Origin: Atkinsonella hypoxylon
Lineage: Eukaryota > Ascomycota > Sordariomycetes > Hypocreales > Clavicipitaceae
Direction of reading: 5' to 3'
Assembly: GCA_000729835.1 (NCBI GenBank)
Contig: JFHB01000017.1
Location: forward strand, 229,397-293,396
DNA length: 64,000 bases
The position numbers and the translations under genes are program-made. The notes beneath the pieces are model-generated. The model searched no databases. It was not told where the DNA came from and saw only the letters and a program-made list of their open reading frames with translations. Position 1 is the first letter of the stretch. Each line of letters starts with the position of its first letter. This document shows positions 33,747 to 45,341 of the stretch, piece after piece.

Positions 33747-35648
33747 ATGGGCAGCACCTGGAGCCCTGAGCTCCCGAGAGAAATCATCTCACGGCCCGTC
33801 CCAGCTCATTTATACCAGTCACCAGAATCCTCGCTCGGTCCCATCCCTGAGGGACATGTTCCAAAGCCAGAGATTTCAAGCACGTCCCTGACCAGCTCAT
33901 CTTTGTCAAGCAGCCCAAAGCCCATAAAATATGGGAGCGGGAAAGCCGCTGGTATTGAACTTGTTCCGCAGCCGAGCGATGATCCCATGGACCCATTGGT
34001 AGGTTCACAGCTGCGGCCTTTCCCATTATTCGGTACATTATTCTTTGCGCGAGACTGACCGAATGTGTAGAATTGGCCCCGTTGGCGAAGAGACCTACAT
34101 TTGGTGTCACTTCTTGTCATGGTCGGCTTGGTCGGAGGCATGAAAACAGCGTTCGTTCCTGTCGCGGCCTCGTTATCATACCACTACTCTGTCTCCCACA
34201 CGGCTGTAGCTGCGTTGACGGCTGCGCCTCTGATGGTCTCCGCAGTGACTGGATTTATTAGCGCGACTGCCGTCAAGTTTTGGGGCAAGCGACCAATATA
34301 CTTGACGTCCGCGTTGGTCTTATCTGTCGGTACCGTCTGGAACACGGCTGCTGGCGACTCTCACCGCTCTTGTCTTGGATCCCGGTTGTTGCAAGGCTTG
34401 GGATGGGGCGCCTTTGACGTGTTGGTCAATGGCTCCATCCAAGATACTTACTTTGTAGGTCTTCAGCACAGTCCGTCCCTCTCGTCCACCGAGCACAACT
34501 AACAGATGGCTGGAATTCAGGAACACGAGCGAAATCTGCCTGTGACAATCTACAACATTTTGAGCATCACGACCACATGGGGCTCACCGCTCCTGGGTGG
34601 CTTGGCTTCCCCAAATGCCCAAAGTTTCACTACCCCATTCCGCATCATAAGCTGTTTCTACCTTCTGGCCTTGCCTCTTCTCGCGGTGGCTGTTCCCGAG
34701 ACGCATTTCGATCGATCGAGTGCTGTCATCGCGCCAGCTCCAGGCCCGGGATTGGATGCTTGGCACCCGTGGCGCTTCCGCCATCGAGTGAACAAGACAA
34801 GCATTCTCGAGTACCTCGAACAAATGAGGCCCTTTTCATTCAAGGCTGCCATCACACGAGCTACGGCTCTACAAACTCCTCGAGCACTGCTCGCGCCGAC
34901 ATCCTGCCTCCTCTTTTTTCTTACTTTTATTCCTCACGGCGCTCTGTGGGGCCTGACAACTTCGATCTCTCTTCTGACATCCCCTGCACCTTTATCCCTG
35001 GACTCTGCCCTGATCGGTGTGTTGATGACCGGGCCTTGGATCATCGCAGTCCTTTGTGTCGGCGGTTTCTCGTTCTATCGGGGCCTCTACCAACGATTTA
35101 CCCGGCGCGTAAGCTGCCTCATCATCTTCACCGGCAGCATCCTCGTTCTCGTCGGCTTGCTTACCTATGGCCTTGGCGTCCACAACTTCATGACCGATCG
35201 GCCTTCGCCTTCGGACCCGATATTCTCCCCCATGTCAAGTACGCACGTCAGCTTGCCACTTCTGTCCCTACAGCTGGGTATACTGGCCGGCGGGTCGTAC
35301 ATTCTGGACGCAATTACGCGGCCCTTTGTCGTCCGATCCGCGTCTTTCACTTCGCCCAGCATAGTAGTCGCCCACCGCAGCATCATCGACATGCAATCAG
35401 GCATCATTGTCCTCCGCAGTCTCGCCGCAGGGATCTTTGTCGTCTTGATGCCCGGCGCCGTCACTGTCTATGGTGGTTTGAAAGCCGCCGTCATTGGCCT
35501 GGCAACAACACAGCTTGTAATTACAGCTGCGATTGTGGCACTGTGGTGGCTTTACGATGAGTCCATCTGGAGAGCGGACGGCATGATGATGGGCTTGATA
35601 GACTTGAGACTGCTCAAGCAATCGGGCAGCTTTTTCGAGACTGACTAG
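33747..35648 (+). CDS. MFS transporter, DHA1-like
   Basis: Exons 33747..33998, 34071..34454 and 34521..35648 give 587 residues. A long Ser/Pro-rich cytosolic N-terminus ends in DPMDPLNWPRWRRDLHL, the DPxNWPxWRK motif found in front of helix 1 in fungal DHA1-type carriers. Helices 1-4 follow with an FWGKRPIYLTSALVL block (A-loop equivalent). At the second intron the AG nearest the stop-rich segment is too close to the CTAAC branch site, so the next AG (34519-34520) is used, joining IQDTYF|EHERNL. About 12 membrane segments are visible. Substrate is unknown; relatives export drugs or small metabolites at the plasma membrane. No biosynthetic genes are adjacent. Confidence 0.85.
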
Positions 35649-36030
35649 GGCCGTCCAGTACAGCTTTGCCATGACCCATCACACTTGTTGGATGACGAAT
35701 CTGCTCTTCTCAGAGACCTTTTGTCCCGTTTTTTTTTTTTTTTCCATTTCTTTTTATTATTATCATTATTATCATCATCATTATTTTGAATAATGGTGGG
35801 AAATTTAGTTCAATGCCGTCGCTCCTGTGCAGTCAACGCCCTAGCTGCGCAGGACACGTGCAGGATCCAGGCCTTAGACACAGCACGCACGACCTGATCG
35901 TATCCGCACCTCTTTTATTTTTCCTTTTCTTCTACGATATTGAAATGACGCACGAAGCGACGATCATGCCCACTGGATGACTGGGACGCGAAAGGAATGG
36001 ATGTATCTTGAAACATCATGACTTGGAGAC

Positions 36031-36077
<47 letters not shown>

Positions 36078-36800
36078 TTGTTCCCTTTGATTGCCTCTGT
36101 TCTACCTGGCTCTCTGGCCTTGACGGCACAATTCTTACGAAGCTTAACTATGCGTTTGATTGTATAATAAAATCACCCCCAAGATGCCAGTGGGTAGAAG
36201 TAAAGCAGACTCCCAGCCAGTTAAACCAAGTTCGTAGGCCCATCTCACTATGCAATAATTTCCCAACTGGGCTTCTTTATACTGAGGCCTTGGGAGACCC
36301 CGTGATAGTTTAGTTTAATTCAAGAGGCGCCAGGTGGGCACAGCCTCGTTGTCTACCACTAGTGCCCTTCTATCTTTACCCATTTCATGGGGCTAATCAG
36401 TTTCTTGGAGCGTAGACTGAGACACGGCGAGCATGAGGTGTGCTGTACCTGAATCCAAGACAGGTCGATTTGTTCGAGGAGAAGGAGAGCAGCAAGTCGC
36501 GAACCTTTGAGCTTGATGGGATGATAAGACTGGTATACATGGAACGGAGTTGACCTCGTGGCTAGCATCGAGTATGTCCACTTGATGGGGAAGTCCTCAT
36601 TGATTTCCCCTTACATGGATGTCGAACATATTATATTCACTTGATGCCCAGGATTCACGAATCGTGCGCCGTTGCTGGAGCCGACGTACAGAAATTGCCT
36701 GGTAATACCTCATTGTCAAACGACCGATGCAAGGAACCAAGTAGCCTAGTGCATGCCATGGCATTTTCCATCGTAGTACAATACACCAAGCCCATCTACA
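35649..36800. other. 1.15 kb tail-to-tail spacer
   Basis: Between convergent stops of the MFS and GPCR genes. It holds a T16 tract near 35730-35744, an ATT/ATC trinucleotide-like stretch (35756-35785) and a (GT)n array. No gene signal. Confidence 0.5.
36032..36074. repeat. (GT)n microsatellite, about 21 units
   Basis: Uninterrupted alternating TG from 36032 to 36074, followed by a T run. Such runs are length-variable and can adopt Z-DNA. Confidence 0.97.
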
Positions 36801-38512
36801 TCATTTCAACGCCTTCCCCATCTGCGCCGCCCCAAGCCCCCGGAGCTCGACATCACTGCCCAAAGTAGCAGAATCGTCCTCATATTCCGCAGACGGTATC
36901 CTCGCCGCGCGCTCATTCGCACCAAACCCGGCTGCCCCCCTCGCCACCGCAGACGGCTTTCTTAAACGCAGGAGCACATGGTCCCTGATCGCGTCGCAGC
37001 TGGACATGAAGAAGATGAGGCAGTTCCATAGCCCTTGCAAGGGGAGCACAGCCGCGGTAGCGACGTGGAATTGGTAAGGCGAGTGGCCTTGGAGCCAGCC
37101 GTAGATGCGATTCAGGCTGCTTGGGATCCAGGTGACGAGGACGGAGAGCGCAAAGAGGAGGCTTGTTCGCAGGTAGGCGCGCTTGATGGGGTCGTCGACG
37201 AAGAACTTGGAGGCAGCGGAGTTGGTGACGGACGCGATGCGGCCGAGCGGTCCTGGGCTCGGGGCCTTGCGCCGCGGCGTCGCCGAGACGGTGGAAAAGT
37301 ACTGCGCGGCTGGGGAGCGCTCGGGCGGGTGCTGGTAGGTTTGAGTGCCGATGTGTGCCTTTTGCGGGCGGGTGATATCGCTGGCTGAGGTGCGGATGAT
37401 TTGGACCTCTGTTGTGACGGTGCCGTAGAAGCCGTCTGGGCGGTTGCGGTTATCGGATGGAGGCTTTTATTTTGTATTGCGTCAGTATCTCACGCTTTCT
37501 TGCTTTTCAAAGGAGAAGGGAACTAGAGAGGATCTCTCCATCTGTGACTGCCCCAACACGAATCTGTCAGAATGCAGACTTACACGCTCGACGCGGTCTT
37601 CTTCCCGGCTCTTAGCTGCGGAGAAGCTGTGCAGGCGATTTCTCGACCGAAATACGTGGTACCCCACGAGAACGTAACAGATGATGGACCCGACGATGCA
37701 GATCCATACTAGGAGGTAGTAGGTGTAGATGCGGATGCTGTCCCACTTGCCGTCTACCCAACACCAGATCTACACATCATGTAAGTCAGGATACATACAC
37801 GGAAGCAACAGCGTCCAAGGACGTCTTCTGTGCAGATACTTGTAATTGCCAACGTCTTTTGTAAACTCAATATTGGCATTTAGAATGAGGGCGAGGAAGA
37901 AGAGACGTACCGTCGCATCACCATATACTAGACCCTTCGTCGAATGCCTCACCAGCAAGAGCGACAGCGCAATAATGAAAGGACCGCCATAGCAGATGAC
38001 GCAGTAGATCCACCACCATCGTCGAAAGGAGTCAGGGCATGTGCGGAAGTAGAATACCAGAAACACATTAACCGCCATGGCCAGAGACCACCACGGGTCG
38101 GACTGCATGAACCTAGAACCCATAGAAGTCATTAGCAAGAACACAGTCCCTTCTCCCTCCCTCTCATTTCAATCTTTATTCTTCTTTGTAGAAAGTCCCA
38201 AGTTTGCTGATTATAAAACCAGACACTACAAGAGCATACTCACATCTCAAAGAAGAAACTCTGCGTCTGACACAACGACGACCTGTTCCCCTGCGCCAGC
38301 CCATCCTGCGCAATGATACTAGCTATGCTCGCACCAACATTGGACACGCTCGCAAATACGATGAAGGTATTCTGGACGTTACGCACGCGGGGCACAAGGG
38401 CGTATGCGAGGAAAATCAGCGCGACGGCAGCGAGACTGATCGAACCCCCGACTCGCTCGAGCGTGACGACGACGCTGACCTGGTCGGGGGCGAAACGCTC
38501 GGCGGTTGCCAT
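36801..38512 (-). CDS. cAMP-receptor-like G-protein-coupled receptor
   Basis: Exons on the minus strand are 38512..38244, 38112..37911, 37769..37584 and 37463..36801, giving 439 residues with all joins in frame. Helix 1 starts at LERVGGSISLAAVALIFLAY. Family blocks include RNVQNTFIVFASVSNVGASI, FMQSDPWWSLAMAVNVFLVF, VYGDAT|IWCWVDGKWDSIR and YYLLVWICIVGSIICYVLVG. Two further helices lie in the last exon (LRTSLLFALSVLVTWIPSSL and LPLQGLWNCLIFF), separated by a long Ser/Pro/Arg-rich third cytoplasmic loop. It resembles the Dictyostelium cAMP-receptor-like class of fungal GPCRs (Neurospora GPR-1 to GPR-3 type). It should signal through heterotrimeric G proteins at the plasma membrane; the ligand is unknown. 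Confidence 0.9.
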
Positions 38513-41500
38513 GGCGTAGCCTATCGACTGACTGGTGACGCGGAAGCTATTGTGGTGCGGTGTGTTTTATATAAGTGCTTCGTCGAGGGAGGGTGTTTGT
38601 ATTCCCGAGAGCGAGTATGGTCTATGCCACGAGTGGGAGACGTCTTTTGAACCCAGGCTGTTCGAGATTCATTCCGCTTTGTACGGGAGATATCCCCCGT
38701 TGGCGTTGACCTTGTGTTGCCCCCGGGATGCCCTAGTTCAAGTGCCTTTGGAGCGAACGTTAAAGAGGATATGATTGTCTATGGGAAGGAGCCCTCTGGG
38801 AAACCAAGCATCGAGATACGAAAAAAAAAAAAAAATCCAAGGGGGGACCACGTCTCTGTATCAAGTGTGTACGACTCTGGTTGTGCGTGTAGCCGTCCTT
38901 TGGCGAAGGCTACCGGGGCCCTTTTCGGAGAATGACCCAAAAATACAAGGAAGAAGACACTGTCCTCTTTCTTCACGTGGATATAGTCTTGTACAACGGG
39001 AAACTAGATCTCTCTGTTGGGAGGCCCGCGGGACAGGTGTAGCAGTGTATATCCAGGTGGACGGGAAACGAGCAAACAATTGTATAGGGGGACGCAAGAC
39101 GTTCCGAAAGGTCGATGATATGAGGATGGCTTTGTTGATATGTACGCACAGCCGAATGGACAGGGAGTATGCACTTCGGCTGAGAAATAAGGAGTATGCG
39201 TCTTGGTCCCGAGACATGAATGCGTCAGTGCTGAGATTGGCGAGAGGACCGTAGAATGGCCATGCCATGCGGACCAAACAACCGGATACTGCCATCGCCC
39301 AAGCATCGACATAGTCAAGCCAGTATTCCCAACCCCGTATCAACCGAGCATCAGCCCGGGCTTGGGCCCGCCGTGGCGTGGTCGTGATCCAATCCGGCCG
39401 TGAACGACGGGCGCCTCCCACATGGCACGGCCGCCCGATCCAATGCCTGTTACGGAGTATCTTCTATTGTCTCTGATGGCGGCAATGGAGTCAATCGACT
39501 CCTGCAGGCTGATGCTTGCGGCTGTGATTGTGTCTCCTGCTGCCACTCCATTATCTTGCATCTCTCGCAAATACCATGCCCGCGTATGTGCGAAGTGAAG
39601 GTGTGAGTCGGGGTGTGAATGTGTTCGCAGTAAGCTTATTTCTCTCCCAGCGTCATCCTGGATGCCCTTCGTCCTCAGCTCTGCCTACCTAGGTAAGTAT
39701 TGACGTCTCGTGCCTCATCAGCCGCTCTGCAGATCTCTCTCATGCTTACCCTGCCTGCGTCGACGGCTATCGCGATGCACACATCGGCGACTTGCAGCAC
39801 GCCGAGAGCGCCTCACGCAAGCTGGCTCTGACTCGTGCATCATCCAGTAATCAGATACGGATTCCAATCGCTGACCGTGTAGTGCAGTCCAATACCGCGA
39901 GCCTTGGCCACCCGCCCGCGGGTCGAAGGCATCGTTTGTGCTAAAGCGGCTGGTACCGTGTCCTATATCGTAAGCTAGACGATCAACCGTCGGGACGTGA
40001 GCTTCCCCAGCCGCACGTGCTACCAGGAGGGGAACAATAAAAACAAAAAAGAGTCTGGTTTGATTCCTTCATTGGCTTCCCCGCGTCGCACCATATTTCC
40101 ACGCCTGGACACACATCAAGCAACTAGCCGAGCCGTGGCATGAGCCAATCACGCGGGCGACAATTTAATCCGATCCTCCGCGTAGACAACACAGTGGGCA
40201 GTGAGGGTCGGATTAATCTGTCAACACCTTGCCATCTCTCCAGATGAGCACACGAGGCACGAGACAATTAAGCCTGCAGCACATGGCAAGTTGGAGCTTG
40301 CGCCACCGGGGCCACGCATATTCAAGTCTGATTGGCAAAGGGCAAAGGGACATGAGCGCTGCTTTCCAACAAATCACCTGCTCGACTTGGCGATGCCTAG
40401 CTGCAAGGCAGATCCGCCACCTCCCTCCCGAGTTCCGACCCCGAGTATACGCAAATCATGAGTCGCGTAGCTTTCATGTTTTCTGGCAGGGCGCGGAGTG
40501 TGCAACAAATCTGCATCGAATCGCTTTCACAGCGTTGGCTGGAAACGAGATGCAGAGCCGGACACAGAAGTTGATGTGCATTTGGTGACGGACATGCCAT
40601 GATCGCGCCAACAAGGCCCCGTTCGGCGACACTGCACTTCTCCGTGTAGAACTGAATGTGAAAGCAGGCGAATAAACAAGTGGAAGCTTGGCAATAATTT
40701 CAATTACCATCGGCGCACGTCTTTCCCGCTAATGGTGCTTCTACCACATCCTAATGAAGTGGAGTGTCTGGTACAAAGTTGCTCTTGCTTACCACAGTAT
40801 CAGGCTTATCGACGTTGCACCGAACTGTCTTGTTTCAAAAATTCGTGCAAGACCTGCGAGTGGCTTTCCGGAATAGCCTGGTCGAATACCCGGTTCAGCT
40901 CCTGAGTCCTGACTGTTGGCACGGGGTGCTGATGAGGTCTCGGTTCGATTGTCTTCGACGGCTGCTAATTCTTCCATCATCAAGTCGATCCAGCCTGTTG
41001 GGTCATCACGAGACTGAAATTCTGCTCGCCGAGTATGCTACCTGATGTATTCACTCGAAAGAGATGCGTCCCAATGCTCGCTAGATGAGAGCTACGCTTT
41101 ATTCCATACCTCGTCGGTGAACTAGGACCCTCTGATTTTAGGCCGGTGCAGCGTGCGGAGCGCATATGGGCCAAATAGTCATTTGTTATTGTGCATGATA
41201 TCACGAGCAAACATTGAAAGTTCTGAAGCGTGTTTGCTGGCCTCTGCTGTCCATGATACGCCACCGGTCAAGGCATCGTCATGAGCTGCAGGAGTTGCCG
41301 AGCAGTTCTAGCATTCGAACAGCAAACTCTACTCATATCCAACGTTTGTCGCGGTCCCAAGTCCTTTTCTACTTAATAAGATGCCAACTCCCACTACAAC
41401 GTAATATCCAAGCAAAAAAAAAAAAAAAAAGAAAAAAAGAAAGAAAAGAATTGAGCAATGGCCAATCAATGAGCTAACGGAACGTCTGAGTGGAATACAG

Positions 41501-41598
41501 CGCAACTTGCTGTGTTCGTCTCGCAACATGGAGTCATCGACGCCGCAGTTTCGCTAGGCCCCGCCTCTGCGCAGATATCGAGCATTGTGAAGTATAAC
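38513..41598. other. 3.1 kb intergenic region with hairpin and A/T tracts
   Basis: Contains the GPCR promoter, an A15 tract near 38821-38835, TACGGAGTA at 39451-39459, TACCTAGGTA at 39686-39695, an inverted repeat at 40159-40222 and an A18-rich purine run at 41415-41449. Open frames up to about 186 codons occur on both strands, but none shows a domain, a signal peptide or a consistent splice model. The last part must hold the 3' UTR of the ACS-type MFS gene. Confidence 0.45.
40159..40222. repeat. imperfect inverted repeat, 20-bp arms
   Basis: Left arm 40159-40178 and right arm 40203-40222 pair at 17 of 20 positions, with a 24-nt loop. The core TTAATCCGA / TCGGATTAA is perfect. Confidence 0.75.
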
Positions 41599-43376
41599 TC
41601 AAGTCGTATACAGAAAGTCTGGCCGCTTGTCCCCAAGAGCATCAATCTCGGCTTCTGTCTTGCCTTGAACCCAATGATCTCGCTCGCCTTGGCGACGTTT
41701 CTTATTCTCGATGCTCAGCATGGTTACGAAAAGCAATGACCCTCCGAACATGCAGACAACGAGATAAGCTATGATGGTCCCATGGCCCTGGAAGTAACGT
41801 GGCGGCCAACGATAGATGACGCTGCTCACCACGCCATTGAGATTGCCCCATCCAATGACGATGCCAAGGACGATGCCACGCTTGTACACTCCCTCGACAT
41901 TGTTGGCAACCCAAGCAATGGTCAGAGAAATGGGTGGATAGATGCCCATCGCGCCGAGAAATGTCCCGCCATACTGCACTGCTGGGTTTGTACTTGCTAT
42001 GAGCATAGTAAATCCGACAATTCCAATAATTGCGGAACCCATTATGAAGACGCCTCGCTTTTGAATCCTATCGGACCAGAAACCAACAACAACCGTTAAA
42101 ACAGCTGCTACTGCGTATGGAGGTACGCTCAAGAGCTGGTTCTTGATGATGTCATCGGGCGAAGTAAAACTCATCGACTGAATAATGGTGGGCAGAAAGA
42201 CACTAAAAGAGTACAAGGGCATGAGAGGACCCATGTAGATGATCATGGCGATATATGTCTTCCAATCTGTGACAGCAGCCCACACGTAGGTCCACTTGAA
42301 GTCTTCATGCTTAGCAGAGGCCTGGTTGTCGCTTTCGAGCCGAAATAACACGCGCGCTCGATCTTCCGGTGATAGAAACTTGGCTTCAGCCGGAAAGTCA
42401 TGGACCATGAAAAAGGACATGAAGCCGACAAAAACCGTGAGCATGCCCTCAATAATGAAGATCCAAGCCCAACCCGCAATGCCCCGAAGACCGTCCATTT
42501 TCTGAATGGCGGCAGCGAGAAGACCACCGAAAGATCCTGCCAACGCGGCAGCCGAGAAGAAGATGGCAGCGCGCACGCCGAACTCGTTTCGCTTGTACCA
42601 ACATGAGAGGTAGTAACTGACACCTGGGAATAACCCGGCCTCAGCCAAGCCAAGAAACCACCGAGCGGCCATGAGTCCAGACCAATTTTTGACGAAGCCC
42701 ATGCCCAACATGCACAGTCCCCAAATGATCCTGCACCAAGTCGCGCAATTTTTATTAGCAAGTGATAATAAAAAGGACAGAGGGGAAAGCAGAAGACAAG
42801 CTTACATGATGGTTGGAATAAATCGAGAAGGTCGCCATCTCTTCAGCAAGAAATTGGCGAGAGCCTCGAACAAGGCATAGGAGATGAAGAAGATGATGAG
42901 AGTGGCTGCGTATCTCAACGACTTAGGGTCTATGCCAAGATCTTTTTCCAGATGAGCAATCTTGGCATTCCCAATATTAGTGCGATCCAAGAAGCAGATC
43001 AGGTACAAAAGACAGAGCTAACGAACAGAGCTGTCAGCGCAATGATCTTGGAATGAAAGGGCAGCATTCAAAGTCCAAGATTTTGTTGCGGGTATATTTG
43101 ATGACAAACCCATGGTATTAAAGTAAGATCGAGTTTCCAAAGTAACCTCCGTTCCTAGTCCAAGCCAAACATTCTTCATATTAGCCCAGCTCTCCTAAGG
43201 AATTCCCCTCGACGGGACAGACAATTGAGGATCATGTCAGGAGACCGTCTTACCACTTCCTGCTTCTCGGCCTCGGACAAGCCGGCATCTAGATCAACCG
43301 GAAGGTCGAGATCCGACTGTGATGATGTGTACCCGACGCCGTGGTCAACGGGCCTCGATTTCTCTGGCTCATTCAT
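41599..43376 (-). CDS. MFS transporter, anion:cation symporter (Dal5/Tna1-like)
   Basis: Exons on the minus strand are 43376..43254, 43154..43110, 43017..42806 and 42730..41599, giving 503 residues. The 45-nt second exon encodes ERRLLWKLDLTLIPW, the conserved KxD..LIP block before helix 1; it is easily missed but keeps frame and completes the family pattern with LCLLYLICFLDRTNIGNAKI. Later blocks such as ARWFLGLAEAGLFPGVSYYL (A-loop region of the ACS family) and VPPYAVAAVLTVVVGFWSDR are typical. Twelve membrane segments are expected. Relatives import allantoate, nicotinate, pantothenate or other carboxylates at the plasma membrane; the substrate cannot be read from sequence. No pathway genes lie nearby. 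Confidence 0.9.
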
Positions 43377-45341
43377 TCTTTATAGCTTCTCAAATAGCAA
43401 TGGACATGGGGGATTGAAGGACGTGAAAACTGGCTGCAGCTTCGCGGCCGCGGCTAAATAAGAAAGCCAATGGCGACTCGTTGGGTGACGGTGCAAGATT
43501 GATAGGCGGACGGCGTTGGTGCCGCGTGCCGGGTCCTGTCACTTGTCGCTTACAGGCGAACGGAAAATGCAAAGCCGGAAGGAGCTCCCCGGTACCGGTA
43601 GGTAGGTAGTTAGTCCTGGCAGTATTTGTTTTAATATCTGGTGTTTGGCCAATATGATTAACGGAGGGTCAACTATGGCCAGACGAGAGTCGGGGCGCTC
43701 GCGCTCGGGCTTCGCAGCATGTCCCGACCGAGAGCAGAGAAGGGGACAGCAGAAATAGTGATGAGCACGACGAGACAATGCGGTGCTAGCAAGGTGCGAA
43801 TTTGCCTACATATGGTACTCACGGTGGCAGTCGATACACTAGGTAGATGGTAATGAGGAATCTGGCCGCTACGCAGCCACGCAGCCATGCAGTATCATGC
43901 ACCTGACGTAGATGCAGTAAGCGCCGAGATGCTCTCGAGTCAAAAGGTGGGTAATACTGTAAGACATACTGATCCATCCGCCCTCATGCGGTTATGTGTA
44001 TTCCAGCTGAAGACCAGCCCAGTGCAGGGAGGAATGGGAGGGATCTCGAGAGTCGAGACTCATCAAAAACATGGGACTCGGCCAGGTCTTCCCCGCTTCC
44101 CGCTCCCGCTCCCGGTCCCTCATGTCAACGACGCTGCAATCTCGGTGTGTCCACAACGGAGATTAAACAACGACCATCGTACGGAGCACTGCTTTCGGAA
44201 TGGGAAGATGCGACCAGCCAGATGCACTGCAATGCGCTACGATGCGCTGCGATGTCCTGCGATGCGGGGTGGTGGATGGCTACCTTAGGTGCCTCGAAAT
44301 AGATAATCGGCGGCAGTGGCCAACCCAAGTTGCATTTCTCCTCAAAAAAAAAAAAAAAAAAAAGACGCCTGAGGCATCATTCCCATGTGCAGCCCCCCCG
44401 TGCTGCATCCCAGCCATGGCAAAAGCAAACAGACCAACGTAACGCATCTTGCGGAAGACAAGATCTGGGCCTGATAAAATGTACAACTCAACCCTGTGAG
44501 AATGCTGTGCCACCACTTGCTCCGCACATCGTTTCCCTCCTTCATCTTACCAGGATTGCGACGGCCCTTTGTCCACTGCGACTCCAGGAACCCTGGTATC
44601 AATGGCGCTGCTGCACCGCAAATGAAGGCAATTTGCGAAAAATTGGCTTCGACAACCATAAAGATCATTGCTTGAGGCGTAATGAAATTATGCCAATGTC
44701 ATTCCGCCCATGCCCGTCACCAAGTTCCCACCACTCGGCCGAAAAAAAAGAAAAGAAAAAAAAAAAGGCTTGATGTCTTTCTCTAGCTGATTCTGGACTA
44801 GTGCTGGTTGCCATGCCCCCACAACACTGCGAGAGAGAGGGAGGCGTGAGGCGTGGATGTGTGCACATCATCTTGCTGCTGGTGGAGTTGTAACCTTTTA
44901 TTTTTTTTTTTACATCAGCGCCAGGAGGCTAGTGTGACTCAATTGTAGAGGAGCCCTGCGCATTGAAACTTACTGCTGTGTGGCGTTGCTCTTGCTAGGC
45001 CCTAAGTGAAAATCCTGTAGATGGAAATGCAATGTATTATAGCGAGTGTCTTGATTATGAGTATGAACTCTAGTTGGTAAAGTATCAAGTTGTACCTGTG
45101 GTGAGACACTGCTACATATTCCAAAAAGTAAAAATAAAAATAAAAATTACTACTGCATTTGGGTGCTCCTTTCTTTGGGTGTTTTTGTTTTTATTATTCA
45201 TTACTTTTTCTTGCAAATACTGCCCATAGACTCATCGATAGGATAGATAGACCCATGCTTGACCTCAACACGCCATCAACCTTCAACTGCCCAGACCCAA
45301 CATGGAAACCAACAGCAGAAAGAGAAAAACAAAACAGACAA
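43377..45341. other. 2 kb intergenic region
   Basis: Presumed promoter of the MFS gene plus the 3' flank of the nuclease gene. It contains a run of TGCGATGC-like words at 44228-44273 (GATGCGCTGCGATGTCCTGC and similar), an A20 tract at 44344-44363, an A/G run at 44742-44767, a T11 tract near 44902 and an AAAAAT repeat near 45129-45146. No supported gene. Confidence 0.45.
44344..44363. repeat. A20 homopolymer
   Basis: Uninterrupted run of 20 A, flanked by TTTCTCCTC and GACGCC. No gene is close enough for it to be a copied poly(A) tail of a recognisable retro-gene. Confidence 0.95.

Noticed and set aside
38861..39421. A 186-codon minus-strand frame upstream of the GPCR
   Set aside because: Ser/Arg-rich, no recognisable domain, overlapped by equally open frames on the other strand.
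33747..43376. Two MFS carriers, a GPCR and an F-box gene as part of a secondary-metabolite cluster
   Set aside because: No PKS, NRPS, terpene synthase, P450 or pathway regulator lies within the window near them.
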